DNA from: Bacilli bacterium
GTDB lineage: Bacteria; Bacillota_I; Bacilli_A; RF39; UBA660
Assembly: GCA_017888105.1 (NCBI GenBank)
Contig: JAGHGS010000134.1
Coordinates: forward strand, 1 to 5,957
Reading direction: 5' to 3'
Length of the DNA stretch: 5,957 bases
The translations under genes and the position numbers were made by a program. Each line of letters opens with the position of its first letter. Position 1 is the stretch's first letter. Positions 1 to 5,957 of the stretch are shown here, in pieces. The notes under the pieces were generated by a model. It saw nothing but the letters and a program-made list of their open reading frames with translations. It made no database searches and had not been told where the DNA came from.

Positions 1-908
1 CACCATTTATTGTTATTCCAAAGGGAATTAGTTTAGAAGAAAAAGTGCAATTATTAAAACAAAATAGTGAGAAAGCATCAGAAATTAGAGGGGAAATACA
101 ACAAATGAAAACAGCGAGTATTCCTTTTAAGAGTGCTTTAACGAAATCGGAAAAAATAAATGGAAATAATCAGGATTTGTATCAGATAGATGAAAAACTA
201 GAAGATATCTATTCTAAAATTTGTTTTTTAGAGGGATTAAATCGAGAAGATTTAATGAAGAAAATGAAAGATGTTTTAAAAGATTATTATTCTATATCTA
301 GTATTAATCGATTAAAGTTAAAACTGTATCAAGATATTATTTTATATGCTAAACTAGCTTTAGAAGAACATACCGATATTGATGATATTAAAGCATTTAT
401 CTTGGATTTACGAGTAAAATTAGAATTATTAGATGAAATGGAAGAAAAAGAGGAAATTGCTCAAATATCAGGTGATGAAAATCAATTATTTTTCTTAGAG
501 TCTAAAGTTGGTAATGTCGTTGCTTTAGAAAGTCTTACGAAAAATATTCCACTAGAATATTATGATGGATTTAAAACACTTTTTGATAGTATTTTAAATG
601 GGTCTTTTAAAGGATTTAAGAAATTAAGAAATGGTTTATATGAAGTAAAAGATTTTAAAATTAGAGTTTTATTTGGAATCTTAGAAAAGGGCAAATATTT
701 AATTTTGGATGCTTTTATGAAGAAGGAAGATACGAGTGAGTATTATAAAAGTTTAATCAATAATCGTTTGGCTCAATATATTCGAACAAAATCTTATTAT
801 TTAGAACAGATTCAAGATGAGGATGTTGTGGCTAAACATAAACAGTATTTAGAAATGGTTTTTTCTCTTTTTGATAAAAAGAATGAAATAGAGGGGATGA
901 AGAGATGA
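1..908 (+). CDS. Partial gene, unknown function, with a RelE/HigB-like C-terminal domain
   Basis: The frame is open to the left edge (first full codon at position 3, reading PFIVIPKGISLEEKVQLL), so the true start lies upstream and the GTG at 45 is probably internal. Residues below are numbered from that GTG. Residues 1-140 are charged and mostly helical, with heptad-like stretches around 43-60 and 112-138, and suggest a coiled-coil or helical linker region. Residues about 175-250 resemble the RelE/ParE superfamily, in particular the phage Gp49/HigB type: an FKKLRNGLYEVKD strand, then IRVLFGILEKGKYLILDAF, then a KKEDTSEYYKSL helix. Known members of that superfamily are small mRNA interferases or gyrase poisons, but catalytic activity here is unproven and the fusion to a long helical part is atypical. 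No signal peptide or membrane segment is visible in the part present. The stop overlaps the next gene by four bases (ATGA), which suggests translational coupling. That the region is coding is near certain; the domain call is inference from pattern. Confidence 0.85.
   Translation, partial: PFIVIPKGISLEEKVQLLKQNSEKASEIRGEIQQMKTASIPFKSALTKSEKINGNNQDLYQIDEKLEDIYSKICFLEGLNREDLMKKMKDVLKDYYSISSINRLKLKLYQDIILYAKLALEEHTDIDDIKAFILDLRVKLELLDEMEEKEEIAQISGDENQLFFLESKVGNVVALESLTKNIPLEYYDGFKTLFDSILNGSFKGFKKLRNGLYEVKDFKIRVLFGILEKGKYLILDAFMKKEDTSEYYKSLINNRLAQYIRTKSYYLEQIQDEDVVAKHKQYLEMVFSLFDKKNEIEGMKR
891..896 (+). promoter_or_regulatory. Ribosome binding site for the 610-residue protein
   Basis: GAGGGG lies inside the end of the upstream gene, 8 bases before the ATG at 905. 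With the ATGA overlap it decides the start of the second gene and indicates translational coupling rather than an independent transcript. Confidence 0.65.
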
Positions 909-2737
909 AGCAGGAACTTTTTTATTTAATTGAAGCTTTAAAATTAGAAAAAAATGATGAAAAGTTAGAAAATATTAAAGTTTTTAAAGAATATTTTCAA
1001 GATTTTTTTCGTAAATATCCAGCAAGAGATTTTTTTAAAAATTGGGATATTTCTTTTGAAGATTTGATTTTTAGTTTAGTGCTAATTAGTAATCCTTTTG
1101 AAGCAAAAGAATGTCTAAAAATGTTACACAAATATCAAAATATTGTATTTGATTTTAAACACAGTGATGAGTTGGCAATATTACTTAATTATGTAAATAA
1201 TGATGAATTTTATCAATTGGTTCGAGATCTTAATAGTAAAAATATATTTGTTAGAATATCAGCATTAAATAGATTTGAAACAGTTGGTCAGCGAAGTAAT
1301 ATTAGTTTGGAGGAAATTCAATCATTTCTTTATTTTTTACATGACAATCCAACTCTTGTTTCGGATGTAGTGCCTTTTCTTACCAAGATATCCACCGATG
1401 TGTGGGATAAATCTTATTATTTTTATACTAGTTTACTTGCTTTTCGAGATGTTTTTATGGAATTGGAAATGAAAAAAAGTGCAATTAATAGAACATTAAA
1501 AAAAATGATTGATGATCAAGATGAATCTGTGATGATGGTTATTAATTATAGTGACTATTTATATTCTTCTTATTCGCAAGCTTTAAAGGATGTTAATAAA
1601 GAATTGAAGGAAATAAATAAAAATAATAAATCTTTAGATGAGTTAATTCGTTTATTGAATGTGGATGGTGAAATTAAAAATATTGATTATTTATTGTCTT
1701 TATGTCCTAATTTGAATATTCAAGAATTAGTGGTTGATTATGTTATTTCTGTTAATCAAAAATATAATGATCGTTTATGGGAACAGTATCAAGATTTAAA
1801 AGTTAATAGTGATGAAAATATAGAAAGACTTTTAGAACAATATGGGTATGATTATGCTTTATATAGTGAAGAAGAACGAATTATTATGAAAGAAAAGAAA
1901 TATGAACAATTAGAAGCTATATTAAAAAGCTTAAATACTTATCAAATTCATCTTCATGAAAAAGAATTATTAGGACTTTCTTTTGATAAATTAAATGATA
2001 TTCTTTCTTTTGTTCAATCTGATTTATTTAGTTGTTCTTTTGTAGAACAATATATAAATGAACTTATAAATCCGAAAACTTTTTCACTTATTAAAAAGAA
2101 TATTCAAATGCTATCATTAGATGGAATTCATATGGCTAATTATCATGATTCATTAGATATTTTATTTGATCGTAATTTGGAAAATAATCTATCTTTATTA
2201 AAGCAGTATGGTTTATCAATTAAGAGGGATACTACTCATTTGAATTTTCTTAATGATTCAGAAACTGTTCTTGCTTTTAAAATAGATTTATTAATTGAAA
2301 TGGGTTATTATGATTCGTTAAATATTTCTTTGAATCTTTTGAATTTGTCAAAAGAAGAACTTAAAAATAAAAAGATATTAGAACAATTAAACATTAGTGG
2401 GGATGTTTCTTTGGTTCTTGATTCGAATGCATTTTTTCTAGAAGAACAATTTATTAAACCAGAATATTTATCATTATTACAACAAAATTCTTTAAGACAA
2501 GCATCCTTACCAGAGGAGATGAGTTGTTTTCAAATTAATAATTATGTTTTATTAATTCATAATGTTTTTGTTTCTATACCAAGATTTATACGTAATTTAT
2601 CGAAGTTTCGTGAGATCAATAATGAAATTATTTTAGTATCTATTTTGTATCAAGGACATTATACTTTAGAAGAGATTGAGAGTTTGATTGAAGTATTTTT
2701 ACCAAATCAGGAACCGTTTTTATTGGTTAGAAGATAA
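905..2737 (+). CDS. Unknown 610-residue helical protein
   Basis: I do not recognise this family. The ATG at 905 overlaps the TGA of the previous gene (ATGA) and is preceded by a good Shine-Dalgarno sequence, GAGGGG at 891-896, with 8 bases between, so this start is well supported and the two genes are probably translated together. The protein is rich in Leu, Ile, Asn, Lys, Asp and Glu and looks almost wholly alpha-helical. It has no signal peptide and no clear membrane segment, so it is probably cytoplasmic. Residues about 225-250 are charged and could form a coiled coil. Residues about 360-500 look like successive short helical units (for example NLSLLKQYGLSI, then KIDLLIEMGYYDSL), reminiscent of HEAT, ARM or mTERF-type repeats; that is an impression, not a match. 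The C-terminal part (about 545-570, YVLLIHNVFVSIPRFIRNL) may be a compact domain. No nucleotide-binding or catalytic motif is seen. Its job could be linked to the upstream RelE-like protein, but only position supports that. Confidence 0.85.
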   Translation: MKQELFYLIEALKLEKNDEKLENIKVFKEYFQDFFRKYPARDFFKNWDISFEDLIFSLVLISNPFEAKECLKMLHKYQNIVFDFKHSDELAILLNYVNNDEFYQLVRDLNSKNIFVRISALNRFETVGQRSNISLEEIQSFLYFLHDNPTLVSDVVPFLTKISTDVWDKSYYFYTSLLAFRDVFMELEMKKSAINRTLKKMIDDQDESVMMVINYSDYLYSSYSQALKDVNKELKEINKNNKSLDELIRLLNVDGEIKNIDYLLSLCPNLNIQELVVDYVISVNQKYNDRLWEQYQDLKVNSDENIERLLEQYGYDYALYSEEERIIMKEKKYEQLEAILKSLNTYQIHLHEKELLGLSFDKLNDILSFVQSDLFSCSFVEQYINELINPKTFSLIKKNIQMLSLDGIHMANYHDSLDILFDRNLENNLSLLKQYGLSIKRDTTHLNFLNDSETVLAFKIDLLIEMGYYDSLNISLNLLNLSKEELKNKKILEQLNISGDVSLVLDSNAFFLEEQFIKPEYLSLLQQNSLRQASLPEEMSCFQINNYVLLIHNVFVSIPRFIRNLSKFREINNEIILVSILYQGHYTLEEIESLIEVFLPNQEPFLLVRR

Positions 2738-2753
2738 TTCTTCTAATTTTTTT
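2727..2753 (+). terminator. Intrinsic terminator-like hairpin ending the unknown gene pair
   Basis: A perfect 8-base-pair stem, TTAGAAGA (2727-2734) with TCTTCTAA (2739-2746), closes a four-base loop TAAT and is followed directly by seven T (2747-2753). The stop codon TAA (2735-2737) sits in the loop. The stem has only two G-C pairs, so it is likely weak or leaky. A ribosome at the stop codon would cover the hairpin, so termination may depend on translation. It separates the unknown genes from the cell-wall genes. Confidence 0.55.
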
Positions 2754-2773
2754 ATATTTTCATATATTTTATT

Positions 2774-2780
2774 GGTGAAG
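2774..2780 (+). promoter_or_regulatory. Ribosome binding site fixing the start of the penicillin-binding protein
   Basis: GGTGAAG matches the GGTGA part of the consensus site and leaves 4-6 bases before the ATG at 2785. A stop codon in the same frame (TGA, 2776-2778) lies inside it, and no start codon lies between that stop and 2785, so the gene cannot begin further upstream. Confidence 0.75.
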
Positions 2781-2784
2781 ATTA

Positions 2785-4689
2785 ATGTTTTTTTCTACAA
2801 TTCATGAGAGAATAAGATTTGTATTTATTATTAGTGTTATTATTTTAATTGCTATTATTATTAAAGTGTTTTATATTCAAGTTTTTGCTTATGAAAAAAT
2901 TTCTGATTTGGCAGAAAGTTTATGGAGTAGAGAACTTCCTATTAAAGCGGATCGGGGATTAATTGTTGATCGAAATGGAGAAGTGTTAGCTACTAATATT
3001 ACAACTGTATCTTTGGTTGTTGTTCCTGGGCAAATTGATGATGCAGAAGCAGTTGCTCGTGATTTATCGGATATTTTAGGAACCGATTATCAAGATATGC
3101 TTAAACATGTTACGAAATCGACTTCGATTGAACGGGTTCATCCGGAAGGAAGAGGACTTGATTATGAGACTGCGGAAGCGATTGATGCTCTTGGATATGA
3201 TGGGGTTTATCTTTTAAAAGAAAGTAAGAGATATTATCCTTATGATACTGTTTTATCTCATGTTTTGGGTTATGTTGGAATTGATAACCAAGGATTATCT
3301 GGAATTGAACTTTATTATGATGAGTATTTAACGGGTGCAGATGGGGCAATTAAGTATTTTTCAGATGGAAAAGGAAATAAGTTAGAGCTTACTGAAGTGT
3401 ATGAAGCACCTACGAGTGGAATTACTTTGCAACTTACGATTGATATTAATTTACAACTTGCGATTGAAAATGAATTAGATAATGCAATGTCTAAATATAA
3501 TCCGGAACAAGGTTTAATTATTGCTATGGATCCAGATACTGGAGAAATTTTAGCGATGGCTAGTCGACCTACTTTTAATAGTAATCATTACCAAGATTAT
3601 ACTACGGAAGTTATTAATCGAAATCTTCCTATTTGGATGACTTATGAACCTGGAAGTACATTTAAAATTATTACATTATCGGCAGCTTTAGAAGAACAGA
3701 CCATTAATTTATTTGAAGATACATTTACGGATAGTGGAGCGATTCATGTAGATGGAGCAACGATTCATTGTTGGAAATCAGGTGGACATGGAACTCAAAC
3801 TATGCTTGAAGTTGTAGAAAATTCTTGCAATCCTGGTTTTGTACGGATTGGTGAGACTTTGGGAACTGAAACTTTAATGAGTTATATTGATGCTTATGGT
3901 TTTGGTGATAAAACGGGAATTGATTTAAATGGAGAATCAAGTGGTATTTTGTTTGATATTGATCAGATGGGGCCAGTAGAACTTGCAACGACAAGTTTTG
4001 GACAAGGAATTAGTGTCACTCCAATTCAACAAGTAAGAGCCGTGTCGGCAGCGATTAATGGAGGCAAACTTTATACTCCTTATATTGTTGGAGCTTTCTT
4101 AGAAAGTGAAACAAATAGTTTAATTGAAAAAATAGAACCGGAAATGACAGATCAAGTAATTCGTGAGGAGACTAGTAGTTTGGTAAGATATGCTTTAGAA
4201 AGTGTCGTTGCTAATGGTAGTGGTAAAAATGCTTATATTGAAAATTATCGGGTTGGAGGTAAAACTGGTACAGCACAAAAAGTAGAGAATGGAGCTTATT
4301 TGGATGGAAATTACATTTTATCTTTTATGGGATTTTTGCCTGCGGATGATCCAGAGATTGTCGTTTATGTTGCGATTGATAATCCAAAAGGGGTTACTCA
4401 GTATGGAGGCGTTGTATCGGCACCGATTGCTCGTAATGTGATGTTATCGGCAATTGATATTTTAAATATTGAACCAAGTCGTGAAGGAATGGCAAAAGAA
4501 TATACCTGGTTGGATAAAAAATATAGTGTTTTACCAAATGTTGTTGGTATGAGTAAAGAGGAGGCAACGAAAACTTTAAAAAATTATAAAGTAGAGTATT
4601 CTGGATCGGGTGAAAATGTTATTTATATGAGTCCACGGGCTGGATATTATGTTGCAGAAGGGGAAACAATTATGCTTATGTTAGGATAG
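2785..4689 (+). CDS. spoVD: Class B penicillin-binding protein (SpoVD/FtsI type), transpeptidase with one PASTA domain
   Basis: This is a DD-transpeptidase that cross-links peptidoglycan outside the membrane. A short cytoplasmic tail is followed by one membrane anchor (about residues 11-34). The dimerisation (pedestal) domain starts at ADRGLIVDRNGEVLATN (about 55-71) and includes ESKRYYPY and LGYVGIDNQGLSGIE. The transpeptidase domain (about 243-555) has all three catalytic motifs: STFK with nucleophile Ser291 and Lys294, SCN at 347-349, and KTG at 493-495. One PASTA domain ends the protein (about 579-634). The length of 634 and the single PASTA domain match SpoVD (about 645 residues in Bacillus) better than PBP2B, which is longer with two PASTA domains. 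Cys329 and Cys348 have the same 19-residue separation as the redox-active pair of Bacillus SpoVD. In a non-sporulating organism this could instead be the division transpeptidase (FtsI/PBP2B role), so the symbol marks the subfamily and not a proven sporulation job. The start is fixed by an in-frame stop at 2776. Confidence 0.95.
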   Translation: MFFSTIHERIRFVFIISVIILIAIIIKVFYIQVFAYEKISDLAESLWSRELPIKADRGLIVDRNGEVLATNITTVSLVVVPGQIDDAEAVARDLSDILGTDYQDMLKHVTKSTSIERVHPEGRGLDYETAEAIDALGYDGVYLLKESKRYYPYDTVLSHVLGYVGIDNQGLSGIELYYDEYLTGADGAIKYFSDGKGNKLELTEVYEAPTSGITLQLTIDINLQLAIENELDNAMSKYNPEQGLIIAMDPDTGEILAMASRPTFNSNHYQDYTTEVINRNLPIWMTYEPGSTFKIITLSAALEEQTINLFEDTFTDSGAIHVDGATIHCWKSGGHGTQTMLEVVENSCNPGFVRIGETLGTETLMSYIDAYGFGDKTGIDLNGESSGILFDIDQMGPVELATTSFGQGISVTPIQQVRAVSAAINGGKLYTPYIVGAFLESETNSLIEKIEPEMTDQVIREETSSLVRYALESVVANGSGKNAYIENYRVGGKTGTAQKVENGAYLDGNYILSFMGFLPADDPEIVVYVAIDNPKGVTQYGGVVSAPIARNVMLSAIDILNIEPSREGMAKEYTWLDKKYSVLPNVVGMSKEEATKTLKNYKVEYSGSGENVIYMSPRAGYYVAEGETIMLMLG

Positions 4690-4747
4690 TTCGTCAATAT
4701 AGGTGTCAAATCCGTTTGAAATTAAAGAAATTTGTGATAATAAGTAG

Positions 4748-4753
4748 TATAAT
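4748..4753 (+). promoter_or_regulatory. Possible promoter -10 element upstream of mraY
   Basis: A perfect TATAAT lies 22 bases before the mraY start, in the 86-base gap after the penicillin-binding protein gene. No good -35 hexamer sits at 16-18 bases; the best TTGAAA (4716-4721) is 26 bases away, too far. In such AT-rich DNA a chance TATAAT is quite likely. The unusually long gap inside a dcw-type gene run makes an internal promoter plausible but not shown. Confidence 0.3.
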
Positions 4754-4760
4754 AATCTAA

Positions 4761-4773
4761 AGGAAGAGGTGGG
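4761..4773 (+). promoter_or_regulatory. Ribosome binding site fixing the mraY start
   Basis: AGGAAGAGGTGGG contains GAGGTG (4766-4771), four bases before the ATG at 4776, and a second purine block AGGA slightly further away. An in-frame TAA at 4758-4760, with no start codon between it and 4776, rules out a longer protein. Confidence 0.75.
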
Positions 4774-4775
4774 TT

Positions 4776-5768
4776 ATGTTAATACTTGCTAAAGCAGCGA
4801 TGGCTCTATTATTAGGTTTTATTTTAGCAATTATTACTGGTGTAATATTGATTCCTATTTTAAAACGTTTTCATATTGGACAATATGTTAGTCGTTATGT
4901 TGGAGAAAGACACTTAAAAAAAGAGGGTACACCGACCATGGGTGGGCTTATCTTTATCATTCCAACCATTATTGCTTTAATTCTTTTATATTTTAATAAT
5001 AGTATTGAAATTTCTCATAATTTAATTATTTTAGTTTTCGTTTTTTTAGCCTATGCTTTTTTAGGATTTATTGATGATTATTTGAAAATTAAATATCATA
5101 ATAATAAAGGACTTAGCATTATAGCAAAACTTTTGATTCAAATGGTTATTGCTCTTGTTTTCTTCTATATTTTTATGAGTAATGGAGGAAAATCAGATTT
5201 GGTTATTTCAAGTCTTGGTATTACAATTCCAATGGGTTGGACGTTTGGGCTATTTATTTTATTTTTACTGGTTGGAACTAGTAATGCGGTTAATATTACC
5301 GATGGATTAGATGGTTTAGCCGGTGGACTTAGTGCGATTGCATTCTTTGCTTTTGGACTTATTTCTTGGAATGCTGGTTGGATGGAAGGGTATCAAGAAG
5401 TAGCTATATTTTGCTTTATTTTAGTAGGAGCTTTGATGGGATTTTTGGTATTTAATGCTCATCCAGCGAAAGTATTCATGGGAGATTTAGGTTCTTTATC
5501 TTTGGGAGCAGCCTTAGCAACGATCGCTATTATTACGAGACATGAATTATCACTTGCTGTTATAGGTGGAGTATTTGTTGTGGAAACGCTAAGTAGTTTA
5601 ATTCAGATTATTGCGATTCGTAAATTTCATAAAAAAGTGTTTAAACGAGCTCCGCTTCATCACCATTTTGAAGTACTTGGCATGAATGAACAAGATATTG
5701 TAAGATATTTTTGGGTTGCTGGTTTAATCCTTGCTATGGCAGCGATTACTTATGGGGTTTGGTTATAA
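4776..5768 (+). CDS. mraY: Phospho-N-acetylmuramoyl-pentapeptide transferase (MraY)
   Basis: MraY transfers phospho-MurNAc-pentapeptide from the UDP precursor to undecaprenyl phosphate, making lipid I at the inner face of the cytoplasmic membrane. It belongs to the polyprenyl-phosphate N-acetylhexosamine-1-phosphate transferase superfamily. The 330 residues fit the family's usual 320-360, and about ten hydrophobic segments can be counted (the first at about 6-28, the last at about 308-329). Signature motifs are all present: KKEGTPTMGG (48-57), the Asp pair Asp100-Asp101 in FLGFIDDYLK, NAVNITDGLDGLAGG (170-184), FMGDLGS with Asp237 (234-240), and the APLHHHFE histidine cluster (292-299). Asp100, Asp101 and Asp237 correspond to the catalytic/Mg2+ aspartates known in the family. 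The gene lies directly after the transpeptidase gene; murE, which sits between spoVD and mraY in Bacillus, is absent here. No murD or other gene follows in the window; a repeat array begins about 30 bases after the stop. The start is fixed by an upstream in-frame stop and a strong ribosome binding site. Confidence 0.98.
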   Translation: MLILAKAAMALLLGFILAIITGVILIPILKRFHIGQYVSRYVGERHLKKEGTPTMGGLIFIIPTIIALILLYFNNSIEISHNLIILVFVFLAYAFLGFIDDYLKIKYHNNKGLSIIAKLLIQMVIALVFFYIFMSNGGKSDLVISSLGITIPMGWTFGLFILFLLVGTSNAVNITDGLDGLAGGLSAIAFFAFGLISWNAGWMEGYQEVAIFCFILVGALMGFLVFNAHPAKVFMGDLGSLSLGAALATIAIITRHELSLAVIGGVFVVETLSSLIQIIAIRKFHKKVFKRAPLHHHFEVLGMNEQDIVRYFWVAGLILAMAAITYGVWL

Positions 5769-5796
5769 GTTGTATTTAATGAGTAAGAGAAATCGG

Positions 5797-5957
5797 CTCA
5801 ACACTTTTTAGTGGGGTGACTTTGAAATATGTCTCCACGTTTTAGTGGGGTACCGAAAAATAAGAAAACTTCACGGAATGTTGGGGTAAAACAAAAACAT
5901 AACTACACTTTTTGGTGGGGTTATGTTTTTTTAAAACTACAATTTTTAGTGGGGTGG
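5797..5957 (+). repeat. Five direct repeats with a 34-36 base period, possible transposon end
   Basis: Five copies of a motif with consensus CACTTTTTAGTGGGGT start at 5802, 5836, 5872, 5906 and 5940, spaced 34, 36, 34 and 34 bases. In every copy the GGGG begins exactly 11 bases after the first C. Copies 1, 2, 4 and 5 are nearly identical; copy 3 keeps CAC and TTGGGGT but has a changed middle. Copies 4 and 5 also share AACTA just before the core. Between the cores the sequence differs. The array runs off the right edge, so more copies may follow. Regularly spaced, same-strand sites of about 20 bases are what is known at the ends of IS21-, Tn7- and Mu-class transposons, where they bind the transposase. 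No transposase or inverted partner end lies in the window, so that identity is inferred. It is not a CRISPR array: the intervening segments are only about 15-20 bases. Confidence 0.8.
5893..5932 (+). terminator. Terminator-like hairpin built around repeat copy 4
   Basis: AAAAACATAAC (5893-5903) pairs with GTTATGTTTTT (5920-5930) over 11 base pairs. After a T-G wobble and an A-G mismatch the stem continues with CAC (5906-5908) and GTG (5915-5917) around a six-base loop. Seven T (5926-5932) end the structure, and the A run on the left gives it terminator character on the other strand too. It could stop transcripts from mraY, or shield a mobile element from outside transcription. The lower stem is AT-rich, so its strength is uncertain. 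Confidence 0.5.

Noticed and set aside
45..47. GTG as the true start of the first gene
   Set aside because: The frame is open to the left edge with sensible protein sequence before the GTG, and no ribosome binding site precedes it at a proper distance. The gene is taken as 5'-truncated.
2738..2784. Promoter for the transpeptidase gene in the short gap
   Set aside because: TATATT-like hexamers occur at 2753 and 2763, but no -35 element lies at proper spacing and the gap is almost all A and T, so any match is uninformative.
3110..3349. Minus-strand open frame of 79 codons
   Set aside because: It lies wholly opposite the transpeptidase gene, has a His/Gln-rich biased composition typical of an antisense shadow, and resembles no protein.
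3800..3994. Minus-strand open frame of 64 codons
   Set aside because: It is also opposite the transpeptidase domain, with the same biased composition and no separate coding evidence.
4706..4719. Small hairpin TCAAA-TCCG-TTTGA between the two cell-wall genes
   Set aside because: Only five base pairs, mostly A-T, and no T tract follows, so it is not a terminator and is compatible with chance.
5779..5811. Ten-codon open frame MSKRNRLNTF after mraY
   Set aside because: It is too short, has no ribosome binding site, and ends inside the first repeat; there is no support for translation.
5797..5957. CRISPR array
   Set aside because: The repeats are imperfect, the intervening segments are only about 15-20 bases, and no cas gene is visible. 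The fixed 34-36 base period with a variable core fits protein-binding sites better.
1..5957. Mycoplasma-type genetic code (TGA as tryptophan)
   Set aside because: TGA ends the first gene, the tryptophan codons checked are TGG, and the long genes contain no internal TGA.

Overview
The window is very AT-rich DNA that reads like a low-GC Bacillota-type bacterium. Genes are tightly packed, Shine-Dalgarno sites are strong and close to GGAGGTGA, and the cell-wall genes match the SpoVD and MraY families of Bacillus/Clostridium-type organisms. TGA is used as a stop (end of the first gene) and the tryptophan codons I checked are TGG, so there is no sign of the Mycoplasma code. An uncultured gut Bacilli or Erysipelotrichia-like lineage is a reasonable guess, but the sequence alone does not fix it.

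Layout, all genes on the + strand. (1) Positions 1-2737 hold two overlapping genes of unknown function. The first is cut by the window edge and ends in a segment that looks like a RelE/HigB-type toxin fold. The second is a 610-residue, mostly helical protein that I do not recognise. They share an ATGA overlap and end in a small intrinsic-terminator-like hairpin that contains the stop codon. (2) Positions 2785-5768 hold two peptidoglycan genes: a class B penicillin-binding protein of SpoVD/FtsI type with one PASTA domain, and mraY. They are separated by 86 bases containing a possible promoter. (3) Positions 5769-5957 contain no gene. They hold five direct copies of a conserved motif (consensus CACTTTTTAGTGGGGT) repeated every 34-36 bases and running into the window edge, with a terminator-like hairpin built around copy 4.

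MraY makes lipid I on the inner face of the membrane, the precursor that is later flipped and polymerised. The penicillin-binding protein cross-links the resulting glycan strands outside the membrane. Together they are a fragment of a division/cell-wall (dcw) cluster. The usual neighbours rsmH, ftsL, murE and murD are not seen: unknown genes lie upstream and the repeat array lies downstream of mraY.

The most interesting signal is the repeat array. Its unit size, spacing and same-strand orientation resemble multiple transposase-binding sites at the end of an IS21/Tn7/Mu-class transposon, but no transposase gene is inside the window to prove this. Next in interest are the RelE-like domain fused to a helical protein and coupled to an orphan partner, and the SpoVD-type cysteine pair next to the active site of the penicillin-binding protein.
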